From Caldilineaceae bacterium (GTDB lineage: Bacteria > Chloroflexota > Anaerolineae > Caldilineales > Caldilineaceae): a stretch of DNA of 64,000 bases. The stretch lies in contig JAPKMW010000052.1 of NCBI GenBank assembly GCA_026645575.1, positions 9,408 to 73,407 on the forward strand. The letters run 5' to 3'. Below, piece after piece: positions 50,750 through 58,829 of this stretch (position 1 is its first letter; each line of letters opens with the position of its first letter). Under the pieces are notes generated by a model. It did not search any database, was not told where the DNA came from, and saw only the letters and a program-made list of their open reading frames with translations. The translations under genes and the position numbers were made by a program.

Positions 50750-51475
50750 TCACGTGCGCTTGGGCGCCCAACCGCTCCACACCATGAGGCCAATGAGGAG
50801 CAGATCGCGCCAGAAGAGCCAAAGGCGGACATGGTAATAGATCAATTGATAGAGTTTGCCGCGCGTGACCGGATCGTAATCGACCAGAATAATGCGATGC
50901 TCTGGTGCAGCGGTGAGCATTAAATTATGGGCGCGCAGGAGATTGCGCTGGAAGAGAAAGCTCCAGAGTCGCCAGGGGAAACGATACCAGCGGTTGCGTT
51001 CTTCCCGCTCAGCAGGACTGGCGCTAACGCGCCCATAAAGGTCGGGCATCCAACCACGGCGACCATAGGTCGCCACCGAGCGGCGGATGATGCGCAAGAG
51101 TTGGCGGGCGAGCTGCTGGCGTTCCGCCCGGTCAAATTGATGATAGTCAACATCGAACAGAGGGCGGGCCTGTTGATAGTAGGGCTGCACCGTCAGGAGT
51201 TGGGGTTGGCCGGCGCGATTGACCGACAGCAGAAAGTGATTGGGGATACTATGTTGCGGCCCCATTACAGTGGCAAAGCGGCGGGCGGCCTTGCGCATCG
51301 TCATTGCTGCGTGCAACGCTTCGGTTAGTGTGGCCGCCTGGCTGCTTTTGACTTTGACAACATACCGCCGATCATCGGTGCAATAGACTTCGGTCTCATT
51401 GCCGCCGCCGATGCGCTCCAGATGGAGATCGGCGTCGAGCGGGGCGAATAGGGCATCTTGGTAGAGATTGGTCAT
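50750..51475 (-). CDS. Protein-kinase-like fold with degenerate catalytic loop and membrane tail
   Basis: With the ATG at 51475 the product has 241 residues; an upstream in-frame ATG at 51490 is possible, and neither has a good ribosome site. ERIGGGNETEVYCTDDRRYV then VVKVK resembles a glycine loop and the beta3 Lys. NLLRAHNLMLTAAPEHRIIL then VDYDPV resembles a catalytic loop without the HRD Asp and a DFG-like DYD. A hydrophobic stretch (LWLFWRDLLLIGLMVWSGW) closes the protein. It may be a phosphotransferase of the small kinase-like type or a pseudokinase. Stand-alone gene. Confidence 0.45.
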   Translation of the reverse strand: MTNLYQDALFAPLDADLHLERIGGGNETEVYCTDDRRYVVKVKSSQAATLTEALHAAMTMRKAARRFATVMGPQHSIPNHFLLSVNRAGQPQLLTVQPYYQQARPLFDVDYHQFDRAERQQLARQLLRIIRRSVATYGRRGWMPDLYGRVSASPAEREERNRWYRFPWRLWSFLFQRNLLRAHNLMLTAAPEHRIILVDYDPVTRGKLYQLIYYHVRLWLFWRDLLLIGLMVWSGWAPKRT

Positions 51476-51499
51476 AGATGAGAAAATCATTGGGCCATG

Positions 51500-51570
51500 C
51501 CAAGAAAATAGTCATTTGAACAACGTGTTGCGTGAACTACGTAATGGTTGTCGTACAATTTATTGCTTGG
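51500..51570. repeat. Dispersed palindromic element, copy 2
   Basis: Matches copy 1 at 44778-44863: CCAAGAAAATAGTCA at one end, TTGCGTGAACT then GGTTGTCGTA inside, and a TTTATTGCTTGG end. It is 15 bp shorter in the middle. Both copies sit immediately upstream of a minus-strand gene's start codon. Confidence 0.6.
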
Positions 51571-51943
51571 ATTGACCTTGGCTGGGTAACTAGGGCTGCT
51601 AACTAAATTTGTTGATTGGTGCGATCAAACAGCACTTTGGGACTCTCTACGCAAGTGGGGGGTGAAAGGATTCACACAACTTGCCCCCAACGTTTGTACA
51701 AGTAAGAATAAGGTAACGACTAAGCCCGTGCTTGTCCTGTCTGTGATCCACCTCCCAGACGCCGGTTACGAATCGGCTAGGCGCAAACGCCAACGCCTCA
51801 GGGCGTTTGTTTGGTACGTTCGTTTGTCAGCATATTGTATAGCTTTTCTCGATAAATGTGAATATAATCTACTTATGTTATGTTTTTGATTGCCAACGTG
51901 CTACCCAAACGCCCAAAAACGCCGGAAAGAGGTACAGAAACTT
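51571..51943. other. Spacer without a recognisable gene
   Basis: Only short frames are open here and none resembles a known protein. A small hairpin (CAAACGCC at 51784-51791 with GGCGTTTG at 51802-51809) is followed by TTTGG. An AT-rich stretch at 51830-51890 probably holds the promoter of the next gene. Confidence 0.45.
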
Positions 51944-52276
51944 ATGATGGCGCCTGAACAATTCAATGGCCTGACAGAGTGGTTTTTCCCCCTTTATTAT
52001 ACCCTTTATTTCGCCTGGCCGCCTGTTTTGATCTATCTCATCGGTCACCGCCGTCAATTTTTGGCGCGCTTGATTACCTTGTGGACATTCTCCGGCGTCC
52101 TTAGCGTGTTGCTGGTTCTGGCCCACCTCAATGCTACGCCCATGCTGCCCGTCTTGGGGCCAGAGCCTTACAATACGATCATCCTGGTCAGCATCCGCTT
52201 GGCGCTGCTTGTCACCCTCGCTTGTCTCAGTTTGGAACGCCGCGCTGCCTTGCCATCGGCGCCTGTCACCCAGTAG
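51944..52276 (+). CDS. Small three-helix membrane protein
   Basis: The ATG at 51944 gives 110 residues with three predicted membrane helices (FPLYYTLYFAWPPVLIYLIG, LITLWTFSGVLSVLLVLAHL, TIILVSIRLALLVTLACLSL). The C-terminus is short and polar. No family is recognised. Length and layout fit small accessory membrane proteins. A hairpin follows 60 bp later. Confidence 0.55.
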   Translation: MMAPEQFNGLTEWFFPLYYTLYFAWPPVLIYLIGHRRQFLARLITLWTFSGVLSVLLVLAHLNATPMLPVLGPEPYNTIILVSIRLALLVTLACLSLERRAALPSAPVTQ

Positions 52277-52335
52277 GCGAGCAGGTCGGCGCCTTTTACC
52301 CTGCGTATTGTGGTCCTAGGGCAGATATAGACGCT

Positions 52336-52368
52336 AGAGCCAAAGGGTTTCTGCAACCCTTTGGCTCT
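52336..52368 (+). terminator. 14-bp hairpin
   Basis: AGAGCCAAAGGGTT at 52336-52349 and its perfect complement at 52355-52368 around a 5-nt loop. It probably ends the small membrane protein transcript. Confidence 0.6.
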
Positions 52369-52392
52369 GATCCACAACGCATGGAGGAATAG

Positions 52393-52478
52393 TCAGTAGA
52401 CCGCAGCGTCTTGCTCTGCGCCAGTCCGTGACTGGCGGCGGGTCCGTGACCCGCCTAGAGCATATTGCGGTCTACTGA
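52393..52478. repeat. Branched fold with two identical CCGTG loops
   Basis: A 13-bp outer stem (52393-52405 with 52466-52478) and a 6-bp inner stem (TGCTCT 52412-52417 with AGAGCA 52457-52462) enclose two hairpins. These are CGCCAGT/ACTGGCG at 52419-52437 and GCGGGT/ACCCGC at 52438-52454, both with the loop CCGTG. It could be a structured RNA, a bulky terminator or a mobile palindrome. Confidence 0.6.
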
Positions 52479-52594
52479 TAGTATATCAACCAGTGGATAG
52501 GGGATAGCCTGTCCGGTTGACCAGTGCGCAACGGCCCAATCTTCGCTATGCTGGGGGCAGTGTAACCAAAACTGACGGAAAGAGAGAAGCGATC

Positions 52595-53140
52595 ATGAAC
52601 AATATGCGTCTGGGTGAACGGGAACGCACCCTGATGGAAACACTGCGCAGTGGCGAACAGTCCCAGTGGTGGCGGACCGTGCGGGTGCGCGATGTGATGG
52701 CCACTGCGTTGTTTTGTGTGGACAGCTTGACAACGGTGCCGGAGGCCCAGCGGTTGATGCAGGAGCATCGGATTCGCCGACTGCCGGTCATCGATGACGG
52801 CAAGCTGGTCGGTATTGTCACCCAAGGCGATGTACGGGGCGCGCTGCCTTCGGAAGCCACTACCCTCAACCGCACGGAACAAGCCTATTTGATGAATCAG
52901 GTCAAGGTGGACCGCATTATGCATACCAATGTGCTTACCATCCGCCCCGATGCTGCGCTGGCCGACGCCGCCCGTTTAATGGTGCAGCACAAAATCGGCG
53001 GTTTGCCCGTTGTGGCTGATGACGGCGCCGTCATCGGCATTGTCACCGAATCGGATATCTTTAGCACCTTTGTCAAGGTCTTTGACACCCTAGATGCGCT
53101 CCACCACCAAGTCACCTTCGACGCTGACAACAGTGATTAA
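52595..53140 (+). CDS. Two-CBS-domain protein
   Basis: The ATG at 52595 gives 181 residues; a longer frame from 52517 lacks a better site. Two CBS motifs are visible: VRDVMATALFCVDSLTTVPE to GKLVGIVTQGDVRGAL, and VDRIMHTNVLTIRPDAALAD to GAVIGIVTESDIFSTF. Paired CBS modules bind adenosine nucleotides and usually regulate a partner. No effector domain is attached. The N-terminal 30 residues are charged. A strong terminator follows. Confidence 0.88.
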   Translation: MNNMRLGERERTLMETLRSGEQSQWWRTVRVRDVMATALFCVDSLTTVPEAQRLMQEHRIRRLPVIDDGKLVGIVTQGDVRGALPSEATTLNRTEQAYLMNQVKVDRIMHTNVLTIRPDAALADAARLMVQHKIGGLPVVADDGAVIGIVTESDIFSTFVKVFDTLDALHHQVTFDADNSD

Positions 53141-53217
53141 CCAGCGCCGTTGCCGGTCGTTTTGCCATGGCTAGGCGGGCCGCGCTGTTGACCGCCGGCC
53201 CACTGTTACTTCATGCA

Positions 53218-53267
53218 AAAACGGAAGGGGAGAGCAAGTTGCAAAACTTGCTCTCCCCTTCCGTTTT
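53218..53267 (+). terminator. 23-bp hairpin with T-run
   Basis: Perfect arms at 53218-53240 and 53245-53267 around GCAA, with AAAA and TTTT at the ends and TTACTTTT following. A convincing factor-independent terminator, possibly bidirectional. Confidence 0.85.
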
Positions 53268-53290
53268 ACTTTTCCCCGTAACTACTAAAA

Positions 53291-53431
53291 AGGAAGGTAA
53301 GGCCATGTCGAATGGCCTAGCCAGATCGCCCACGCTGGCGGCGCTGCGGCTTAGTTGCCCTAACACCGCGCGGCGGGTGGGTCGGCCAGCGCCTGAAAGA
53401 TGTTGCTGAGGTGGCTTGAATAGTGATCCAT
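53291..53431 (-). pseudogene. ArsR-family repressor N-terminal fragment, frameshifted
   Basis: From an ATG at 53431 the frame reads HYSSHLSNIFQALADP, a typical ArsR start. After that a one-base shift is needed to continue TRRAVLGQLSRSAASVGDLA and RPFDMALPS, where ArsR proteins enter the recognition helix. The sequence then stops resembling the family. It is a truncated, frameshifted remnant. The remainder of the gap up to 53600 has no gene. Confidence 0.72.
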
Positions 53432-53600
53432 AAAGCTAAGTATAAACGCGAACGATAGTTAGCGTAAAAGCTAACTGTTGTGGTTTTACTAAACAAACAA
53501 CAGTACCAACCCCTGGTGCGGAGTGACAGCCATTCCTCTTTCAGTGGCTCGCTTCGGTGTGTAGCCACAAAGCGCTTGTCACGTGTCGTTTGTCATATGC

Positions 53601-54032
53601 TTACTGCACCCAGCGACACTTTGGTGATTGACAGTTACACTGTGCAAGGGTTGTCTCATCATAATAGTCGGCGGTGATCTCTTGGCCAGCGCGGATAGGG
53701 CGAGCTGCCACATATTGGGTGGCTTTGCCGCTGCGTGAGAGATCGACGGCATTGGCGTCGCAGGAGTGATTGATGTAGTAATGAAAGCTTTTGGGTGTGG
53801 CGATGGAGAGGTCTTTGGCAATATTGGCCTCGTTATACAGCTCTGCTTCGAGTTGCACCTTGCCGGTTTGCCAATCTTCCGTGGTGTAGACGATACCACC
53901 TGTTACCAGGATCAACAGTTCACCCGCCACTATATCGTCGGTTGCAAAGGTGCCAATGCCTTGAATCGGCGATTTGCGCAATACCAGACGACGGTCAAAC
54001 CACATCGTGATCGGTTCACTTTGATCACTCAT
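53601..54032 (-). CDS. SET-domain protein methyltransferase
   Basis: The 143-residue protein is a compact SET domain: LRKSPIQGIGTFATDDIVAG at the start, YYINHSCDANAVDL with the SAM/knot Asn-His, AARPIRAGQEITADYYDE with the catalytic Tyr region, and a Cys-rich post-SET CNCQSPKCRWV. Bacterial SET proteins methylate lysines of ribosomal or DNA-binding proteins, and the target is unknown here. The start overlaps the stop of the MmcQ-like gene by 4 bp (ATGA), so the two are translationally coupled. The partner may be relevant to the target. Confidence 0.85.
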   Translation of the reverse strand: MSDQSEPITMWFDRRLVLRKSPIQGIGTFATDDIVAGELLILVTGGIVYTTEDWQTGKVQLEAELYNEANIAKDLSIATPKSFHYYINHSCDANAVDLSRSGKATQYVAARPIRAGQEITADYYDETTLAQCNCQSPKCRWVQ

Positions 54033-54421
54033 AGATTCTTTCCTTTCATCTCAAAACGCTTGACCAATGCTGGCGGCGCCTGGCAGCGCCAGGCGTTGAG
54101 CAGCAACGTCTCCAGCTCAACAACGTCAACCGCCGCCAACCGCACAAGGATGGCCGGGAAGCCGTTGTAGTGGGGTTCGGTGAAGAACTTTGTTGGTTCG
54201 GCCTCAATCAACATCTCTTTTTCTAAATTGTTACGGACGCGAATAGCGATGACCTCCGGGTTGGGGACGCGCGCTTTTTTCGGGTCAACCCGTTCCAGCC
54301 AAACCCAAGCGAACCCTTTGGGTTTGCCTTTGTTTAGCACCGCAAAGGCAATGCGCCCTTCCTCTTGGGTTGTCTCTGGGAAGGAGAGAGCAATACGGCG
54401 AAGGTCATTTAGCTCTGCCAT
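54029..54421 (-). CDS. MmcQ/YjbR-family protein
   Basis: A 130-residue protein with the CyaY-like MmcQ/YjbR fold: LNDLRRIALSFPETTQEEGR, FAVLNKGKPKGFAWVWLERV, FFTEPHYNGFPAILVRLAAV and a terminal AWRCQAPPALVKRF. The family has been linked to DNA binding, but its role is unsettled. Its stop codon overlaps the SET gene start. Coupling of a small putative DNA-binding protein to a lysine methyltransferase suggests that it could be a substrate. Confidence 0.83.
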   Translation of the reverse strand: MAELNDLRRIALSFPETTQEEGRIAFAVLNKGKPKGFAWVWLERVDPKKARVPNPEVIAIRVRNNLEKEMLIEAEPTKFFTEPHYNGFPAILVRLAAVDVVELETLLLNAWRCQAPPALVKRFEMKGKNL

Positions 54422-54468
54422 TGGTGGTTCCCCTTGTGGTAAGCTTTACTGATCTGTAGAACAGCAAA

Positions 54469-54848
<380 letters not shown>

Positions 54849-54867
54849 CCCAGTTATCGGTTCACAC

Positions 54868-55239
54868 TTACCGATGTTGATCCACCAAAACTGGGTTGCC
54901 ATCGGGATCGACCACCACAAAGCTGGCGGGGCCGGTCGTGGTTTCGTCGGCTTCGCTGGCAAAGGCGACCCCTTGCGCCTTCAGTTGATGTTGGAGTTCC
55001 CGCACATCGGTAAAGCTCGGCAACGGTTGCGCATTGCTATCCCAGCCAGGGTTGAAGGTTAAGATATTCTTGTCAAACATCCCCTGAAAGAGACCAATCA
55101 GCGTCTCCCCATTTTTCATGATCAGCCAATTTTGCCCCTGATTCCCGCCAAAGACGGTAAAGCCCAGCTTCTCATAAAATGCCTTGGAAGCCGCAATGTC
55201 TTTCACCGCCAGACTAATTGAAAAAGCGCCCAGTTCCAT
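54868..55239 (-). CDS. VOC family protein
   Basis: A 123-residue single-module VOC protein: [32 protein letters not shown], then [18 protein letters not shown] at the end. The first metal ligand position is Ser rather than His and the last is Asp rather than Glu, so a non-metal ligand-binding role is possible. It lies just downstream of the AraC-type regulator at 55359-56288 on the same strand, separated by an 8-nt repeat array, and could be under its control. Confidence 0.8.
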   Translation of the reverse strand: MELGAFSISLAVKDIAASKAFYEKLGFTVFGGNQGQNWLIMKNGETLIGLFQGMFDKNILTFNPGWDSNAQPLPSFTDVRELQHQLKAQGVAFASEADETTTGPASFVVVDPDGNPVLVDQHR

Positions 55240-55272
55240 TCGTCACTCCTTTATGGTTGATTTGTCTTGTTT

Positions 55273-55345
55273 GTGACAGGGTGACAAGGTGACAAAGTGA
55301 GAGCGCCCTGTCACCCATCACCTTGTCACCTTGTCACTCTGTCAG
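55273..55345. repeat. Facing 8-nt repeats (GTGACAAG)n
   Basis: GTGACAGG, GTGACAAG and GTGACAAA at 55273-55296 face CCCTGTCA/CCTTGTCA-type units at 55306-55345. It separates the AraC-type gene from the VOC gene. Confidence 0.78.
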
Positions 55346-55358
55346 TTTTGCCAATCCA

Positions 55359-56288
55359 CTACAGCGCAACGACCGGCACGGCACAATCCATGTCCAGCGT
55401 TTCCCACCCTGCGCCGCCGGGGAATTGCCGGTAGATCTCCATCCCCGGCAGATTCGCCGGTTGATAGCGACTACGGGGCAACCAGTAGCGGAAGAGATAG
55501 TTCAGCGCCCGATCTTCCTGCGCCAGGTCGCCAACGACGCGGATGGCGGCCACCTGGCAAGCTGGGAACGTTTGGATGCTCACCGGCCCGGTTGCTTGCC
55601 AATCCGCCGGCACGGTCAGGCACCAGTCAAAGCGGCAGAGGTGTAACGGCGTAATATCGGGATCATCCTGCGACATGCCATAGAGCGTTGTCTGTGCTAG
55701 CTCACCGCCCTGTTGACCATACCACGCCAACAGTTGCTCATAAGCAGTGGCAATCTGGCCGGGGCTGTTGTAGGCATTATAGACCCGAATATAAGCCAGC
55801 CGTTGGGCGGGTAAGGCGCGCACCGTCACGCGATACGCGTCCTGGGTTGCGAACTCCGCCAACATCGCCATAGTATAGCGGGGAAATGGCCCGGTTGGTT
55901 GATCAATCTTGCTATTTTTCAGCGGGCTTTGGCGATCCCATGTGCTGGCGGTCAGCCCAAAGTGTTTTTTGAAGGCGCGTGAGAAGGTGGCGATGGCGGT
56001 AAAACCGCTCTCAAAGGCGGCATCGGTAATGGAAAGCTGTGGGCTTGCCCGTAACAACGCAGCGGCGCGTTCCAAGCGCAAGCGCACCACCAACTCGTTG
56101 ATCGTCTCGTCCGTCATGGCTTTGAAGACACGATGAAAGTGAAAGGGCGAGAAGCCCGCCACCTGCGCCAGCGTTGCCAACGACAGGTCGTCATCCAAAT
56201 GTTCGCGGGCATAGGCGATCACAGTGTTGATGCGCTGTTCGTAGATGTTCTTTTGGGTAAGGTCAGGTAGAATTATTCGCGTAGTCAT
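55359..56288 (-). CDS. AraC-family regulator with GyrI-like effector domain
   Basis: The 309-residue protein has an N-terminal AraC DNA-binding domain (LSLATLAQVAGFSPFHFHRV near 35-55, and SITDAAFESGFTAIATFSRA near 85-104) and a C-terminal GyrI-like ligand-binding domain (YRVTVRALPAQRLAYIRVYN to the end). The domain order is that of Rob/SoxS-related multidrug sensors. Target genes are unknown. The downstream VOC gene is a candidate. Confidence 0.9.
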   Translation of the reverse strand: MTTRIILPDLTQKNIYEQRINTVIAYAREHLDDDLSLATLAQVAGFSPFHFHRVFKAMTDETINELVVRLRLERAAALLRASPQLSITDAAFESGFTAIATFSRAFKKHFGLTASTWDRQSPLKNSKIDQPTGPFPRYTMAMLAEFATQDAYRVTVRALPAQRLAYIRVYNAYNSPGQIATAYEQLLAWYGQQGGELAQTTLYGMSQDDPDITPLHLCRFDWCLTVPADWQATGPVSIQTFPACQVAAIRVVGDLAQEDRALNYLFRYWLPRSRYQPANLPGMEIYRQFPGGAGWETLDMDCAVPVVAL

Positions 56289-56359
56289 AAATGGGAAAAT
56301 GCTGGCTATCGTAGGTCACCTTTGTAAAGTGACACGATTCCACCGCAGCAGGCTTGTCA

Positions 56360-57310
56360 CTAACCACTCGCCATGCTAAGCGCTTTCTCCGCGAGATGGC
56401 GCATTATAGCGCGGAGTTCAGTTGGCTGTCGAATGGTTACCGGAAAATTGAAACGCAAAAGCAGGTGAGCTATCGACTCTAATTCATAGGCTTCACGCCG
56501 CCAGATGACCCCATCTGCCGCTTCTTCTAAGCTTCCGGCTGCTGGGGGCAGAAGCTGACGTGCCTGCGCTAGCGTTGTTTGTAGAACAATCTCAACTGGG
56601 TATGTTCCTGGCATCGTAGCGAATACGCTGTGAACGTGCTGCAAGGCATCGAAATCAGTGGGGCGTTCGAAGGACTGATCCAGTTGTTCAACGGTGACCA
56701 TTCGGTCGATGCGAAACGTACGTAGCTCTTTGCGTAAGTGACAATAGCCAGCGGTGTACCAATATCCCTGATAGTAAACAATCCCATAGGGATCAAAAAG
56801 ACGTGCAGATTCTTCACCACTGAAGGCCAGATAGCGCAAAGATACGCGCTGTTGCTTGTGTACAGCCACGCTCAACAGGGATACAAACCCTGGCTGCAAC
56901 AGTGCGGGAGGCGGAGCGACATTGAAGGTAATCGCCTCTTGCAACGCTCGAACCTGATCGAGCAGTGCTTTCGGCATCACCCGTTCGGTCTTCGCAAGTG
57001 CGCCCTCAATTGCCACCATCTCCACGGGTAGTTGAAAAGCCTGCATCACAAGTAATCCCAACACGAGCGCAGTCGCCTCGGCATTGTTAAACATAAGCGG
57101 TGGCAATTTATAGCCGCGCCCTAGATAATACGCGCCGTCTGGTCCACGTTCAGCCTCGATAGGAATGCCCATATCCTGCAACATAACAATATAACGGCGT
57201 ACTGTTCGCTCACTGATTTCGAGGCGGTTGGCAAGTTGCGAACCACTCATCTGGCGGTGCGATTGCAATAATTCCAAGATTGTGAGCAAGCGGATTGTAG
57301 GACTATACAT
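56360..57310 (-). CDS. YafY-type HTH/WYL transcriptional regulator
   Basis: A 316-residue repressor or activator: N-terminal winged HTH (TIRLLTILELLQSHRQMSGS, EISERTVRRYIVMLQDMGIP), then a WYL domain (YYQGYWYTAGYCHLRKELRT, FRIDRMVTVEQL) and a C-terminal extension (WCX-like). WYL domains sense nucleic-acid or small ligands. It is divergent from the VOC gene at 57507 with a 196-bp gap, so that gene is a likely target. Confidence 0.9.
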   Translation of the reverse strand: MYSPTIRLLTILELLQSHRQMSGSQLANRLEISERTVRRYIVMLQDMGIPIEAERGPDGAYYLGRGYKLPPLMFNNAEATALVLGLLVMQAFQLPVEMVAIEGALAKTERVMPKALLDQVRALQEAITFNVAPPPALLQPGFVSLLSVAVHKQQRVSLRYLAFSGEESARLFDPYGIVYYQGYWYTAGYCHLRKELRTFRIDRMVTVEQLDQSFERPTDFDALQHVHSVFATMPGTYPVEIVLQTTLAQARQLLPPAAGSLEEAADGVIWRREAYELESIAHLLLRFNFPVTIRQPTELRAIMRHLAEKALSMASG

Positions 57311-57506
57311 TGATGATTTCCTCTTCCATGATTAGGTCCGATTCTGACCTAATTATTCATTATACTCCATAGTAGATAGCAGTTGATGAAATGCTATCGT
57401 CTCAACCCATCTATACCGCACACAGGCACAAGTCGAGCTTTTTAGGTACAGGCCTCAACTTGATACGGTGCGGAGTGTAATGAGTCTAACCGATTAAGGA
57501 GATCTT

Positions 57507-57956
57507 ATGTCTATCAATGTTGTTACTCATCTGAACTTCCGGGGCAATGCTCGTCAGGCGCTGGAGTTCTACCACTCTGTGTTTGGTGGCAATCTTGTGA
57601 TCGCCACCTACGCCGACTTTGGTGCGCCAAAAGCGACCCCCAACGCCGATAAAGTTGTGTGGGGTCAAGTGGCTGCCGAGAGCGGCTTCCAAGTGATGGC
57701 TTATGATGTACCCTTTGCTGAGCAGTCGCCCCATCCGGCTAAACCCTCGACACGCCGAGAACATGGGGTGACAATCACGCAGGAGCCATTCTTTATCTCG
57801 CTGCGCGGCGAGAGCGTCAACGAGATTTCTGCGCTGTGGGAGAAGCTTTCAGCGAATGCAACCGTCATCGAGCCAATCGCGCCGTCGCCATGGGCATCGT
57901 TGTTTGGGATGCTGACTGACTGCTTTGGTGTCACATGGATCCTGGATGTGGCGTAA
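57507..57956 (+). CDS. PhnB-like VOC protein
   Basis: A 149-residue VOC/PhnB-type (DUF1338-like fold) protein: VVTHLNFRGNARQALEFYHS, VFGGNLVIATYADFG, then PFFISLRGESVNEISALWEK and SLFGMLTDCFGVTWILDV near the end. Such proteins are common under YafY/WYL or PadR control in soil and filamentous bacteria, and function is mostly unknown. The start at 57507 follows AAGGAG 9 nt upstream. It is divergent from the WYL gene. Confidence 0.83.
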   Translation: MSINVVTHLNFRGNARQALEFYHSVFGGNLVIATYADFGAPKATPNADKVVWGQVAAESGFQVMAYDVPFAEQSPHPAKPSTRREHGVTITQEPFFISLRGESVNEISALWEKLSANATVIEPIAPSPWASLFGMLTDCFGVTWILDVA

Positions 57957-57988
57957 GCCAATATAACGGCTAAATCGCCTAGCAGGCG

Positions 57989-58085
57989 GTAGGGGCGTCT
58001 CCTTGTAGGCGCTTGCGAGGAGACGCCCCTACGATCCTTGTTTCTTTGCATAGAGGGTGTCAACCACACGTTGATACCCTCTATG
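57989..58085 (+). terminator. Two consecutive hairpins
   Basis: The first has 15-bp perfect arms (57989-58003 with 58018-58032). The second has 16-bp arms with one mismatch (58049-58064 with 58070-58085). They follow the VOC gene and are followed by an AT-rich promoter region for the PadR gene. Confidence 0.65.
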
Positions 58086-58181
58086 TCTATTTACTGCATA
58101 ATACTTGCTTCACATTACCTGGGCGTCCAACCCACATCCAACATCGCCTGGACTGTTATTGCCATACAACTGAGGTGATAG

Positions 58182-58210
58182 TTGACAACTGGATATGTTA
58201 TTAGTAACAT
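58182..58210 (+). promoter_or_regulatory. Promoter with overlapping PadR-type operator
   Basis: TTGACA at 58182-58187, a 17-bp spacer, and TAACAT at 58205-58210 make a good sigma-70 promoter. The -10 lies inside the palindrome ATGTTATTAGTAACAT at 58195-58210, an arrangement expected for PadR autorepression. Confidence 0.65.
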
Positions 58211-58248
58211 ATGTTTATTAGATAATATATTGGTTTTCGGGGGATACC

Positions 58249-58827
58249 GTGGCAATTCAACAGATCATTTTGGGTTTTTTACAAGCGGGCGCCAAGAGCG
58301 GTTACACGTTGAAAAAGGAAATCGTCGCGGTTCCCTTTTTTCATTCATCTGCCAACAACAACCAGATCTATACGGCATTGCTGAACCTGCATCGCGCCGG
58401 ATTGGTGGATGTTGCGTTGCAGGTGAAAGAAAAAGGGGTTGCCAGCAAGCTCTACTCGATCACGCCTGCGGGCGAGAACGCGTTAAGGGCGTGGGTCGCG
58501 GCGCCACCAGAAGGTGCTGAATACTACAGTCACTTTCATCAGCAACTCGCCTTTGCCCACACGTTGAGTCAACAGGAATTGCTCACGCTCTTTGACACAT
58601 ACGAAGCCAAAACAAAGGCGCTCCTGGCCATCGCCAGGGAATTACACCTTCGCTTTGGTAAGTCGCAACAAGCCAATCCGCGTGATACCGCAGCACAGCG
58701 ACGAACATTTTTATGGGCGGCCATCTTTGAACAGCGGATGAAGGTCTACGAGCTGGAATTAACGTGGCTCCAGCAGACGCGCGATAAGCTGTTCGCTCTT
58801 GCTGCCAGTGTAGAAGGGAAGGAGTAG
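58249..58827 (+). CDS. PadR-family transcriptional regulator
   Basis: The GTG at 58249 starts a 192-residue protein: IILGFLQAGAKSGYTLKKEI, then NNNQIYTALLNLHRAGLVDV with the winged helix, and SKLYSITPAGENALRAWVAA. The C-terminal long-helix domain (WAAIFEQRMKVYELELTWLQ) is characteristic of PadR s2. PadR proteins repress detoxification genes. The alpha/beta hydrolase starts 2 bp after the stop, so the pair is one operon. Its 3' half is duplicated at 63343-63540. Confidence 0.9.
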   Translation: MAIQQIILGFLQAGAKSGYTLKKEIVAVPFFHSSANNNQIYTALLNLHRAGLVDVALQVKEKGVASKLYSITPAGENALRAWVAAPPEGAEYYSHFHQQLAFAHTLSQQELLTLFDTYEAKTKALLAIARELHLRFGKSQQANPRDTAAQRRTFLWAAIFEQRMKVYELELTWLQQTRDKLFALAASVEGKE

Positions 58828-58829
58828 GC

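Noticed and set aside
51662..51889. Plus-strand frame of 75 codons
   Set aside because: Composition is unlike neighbouring proteins, there is no ribosome site and no motif.
52393..52478. tRNA-like cloverleaf
   Set aside because: Stem lengths and loops do not fit a tRNA; no T-loop GTTCRA or anticodon arm geometry.
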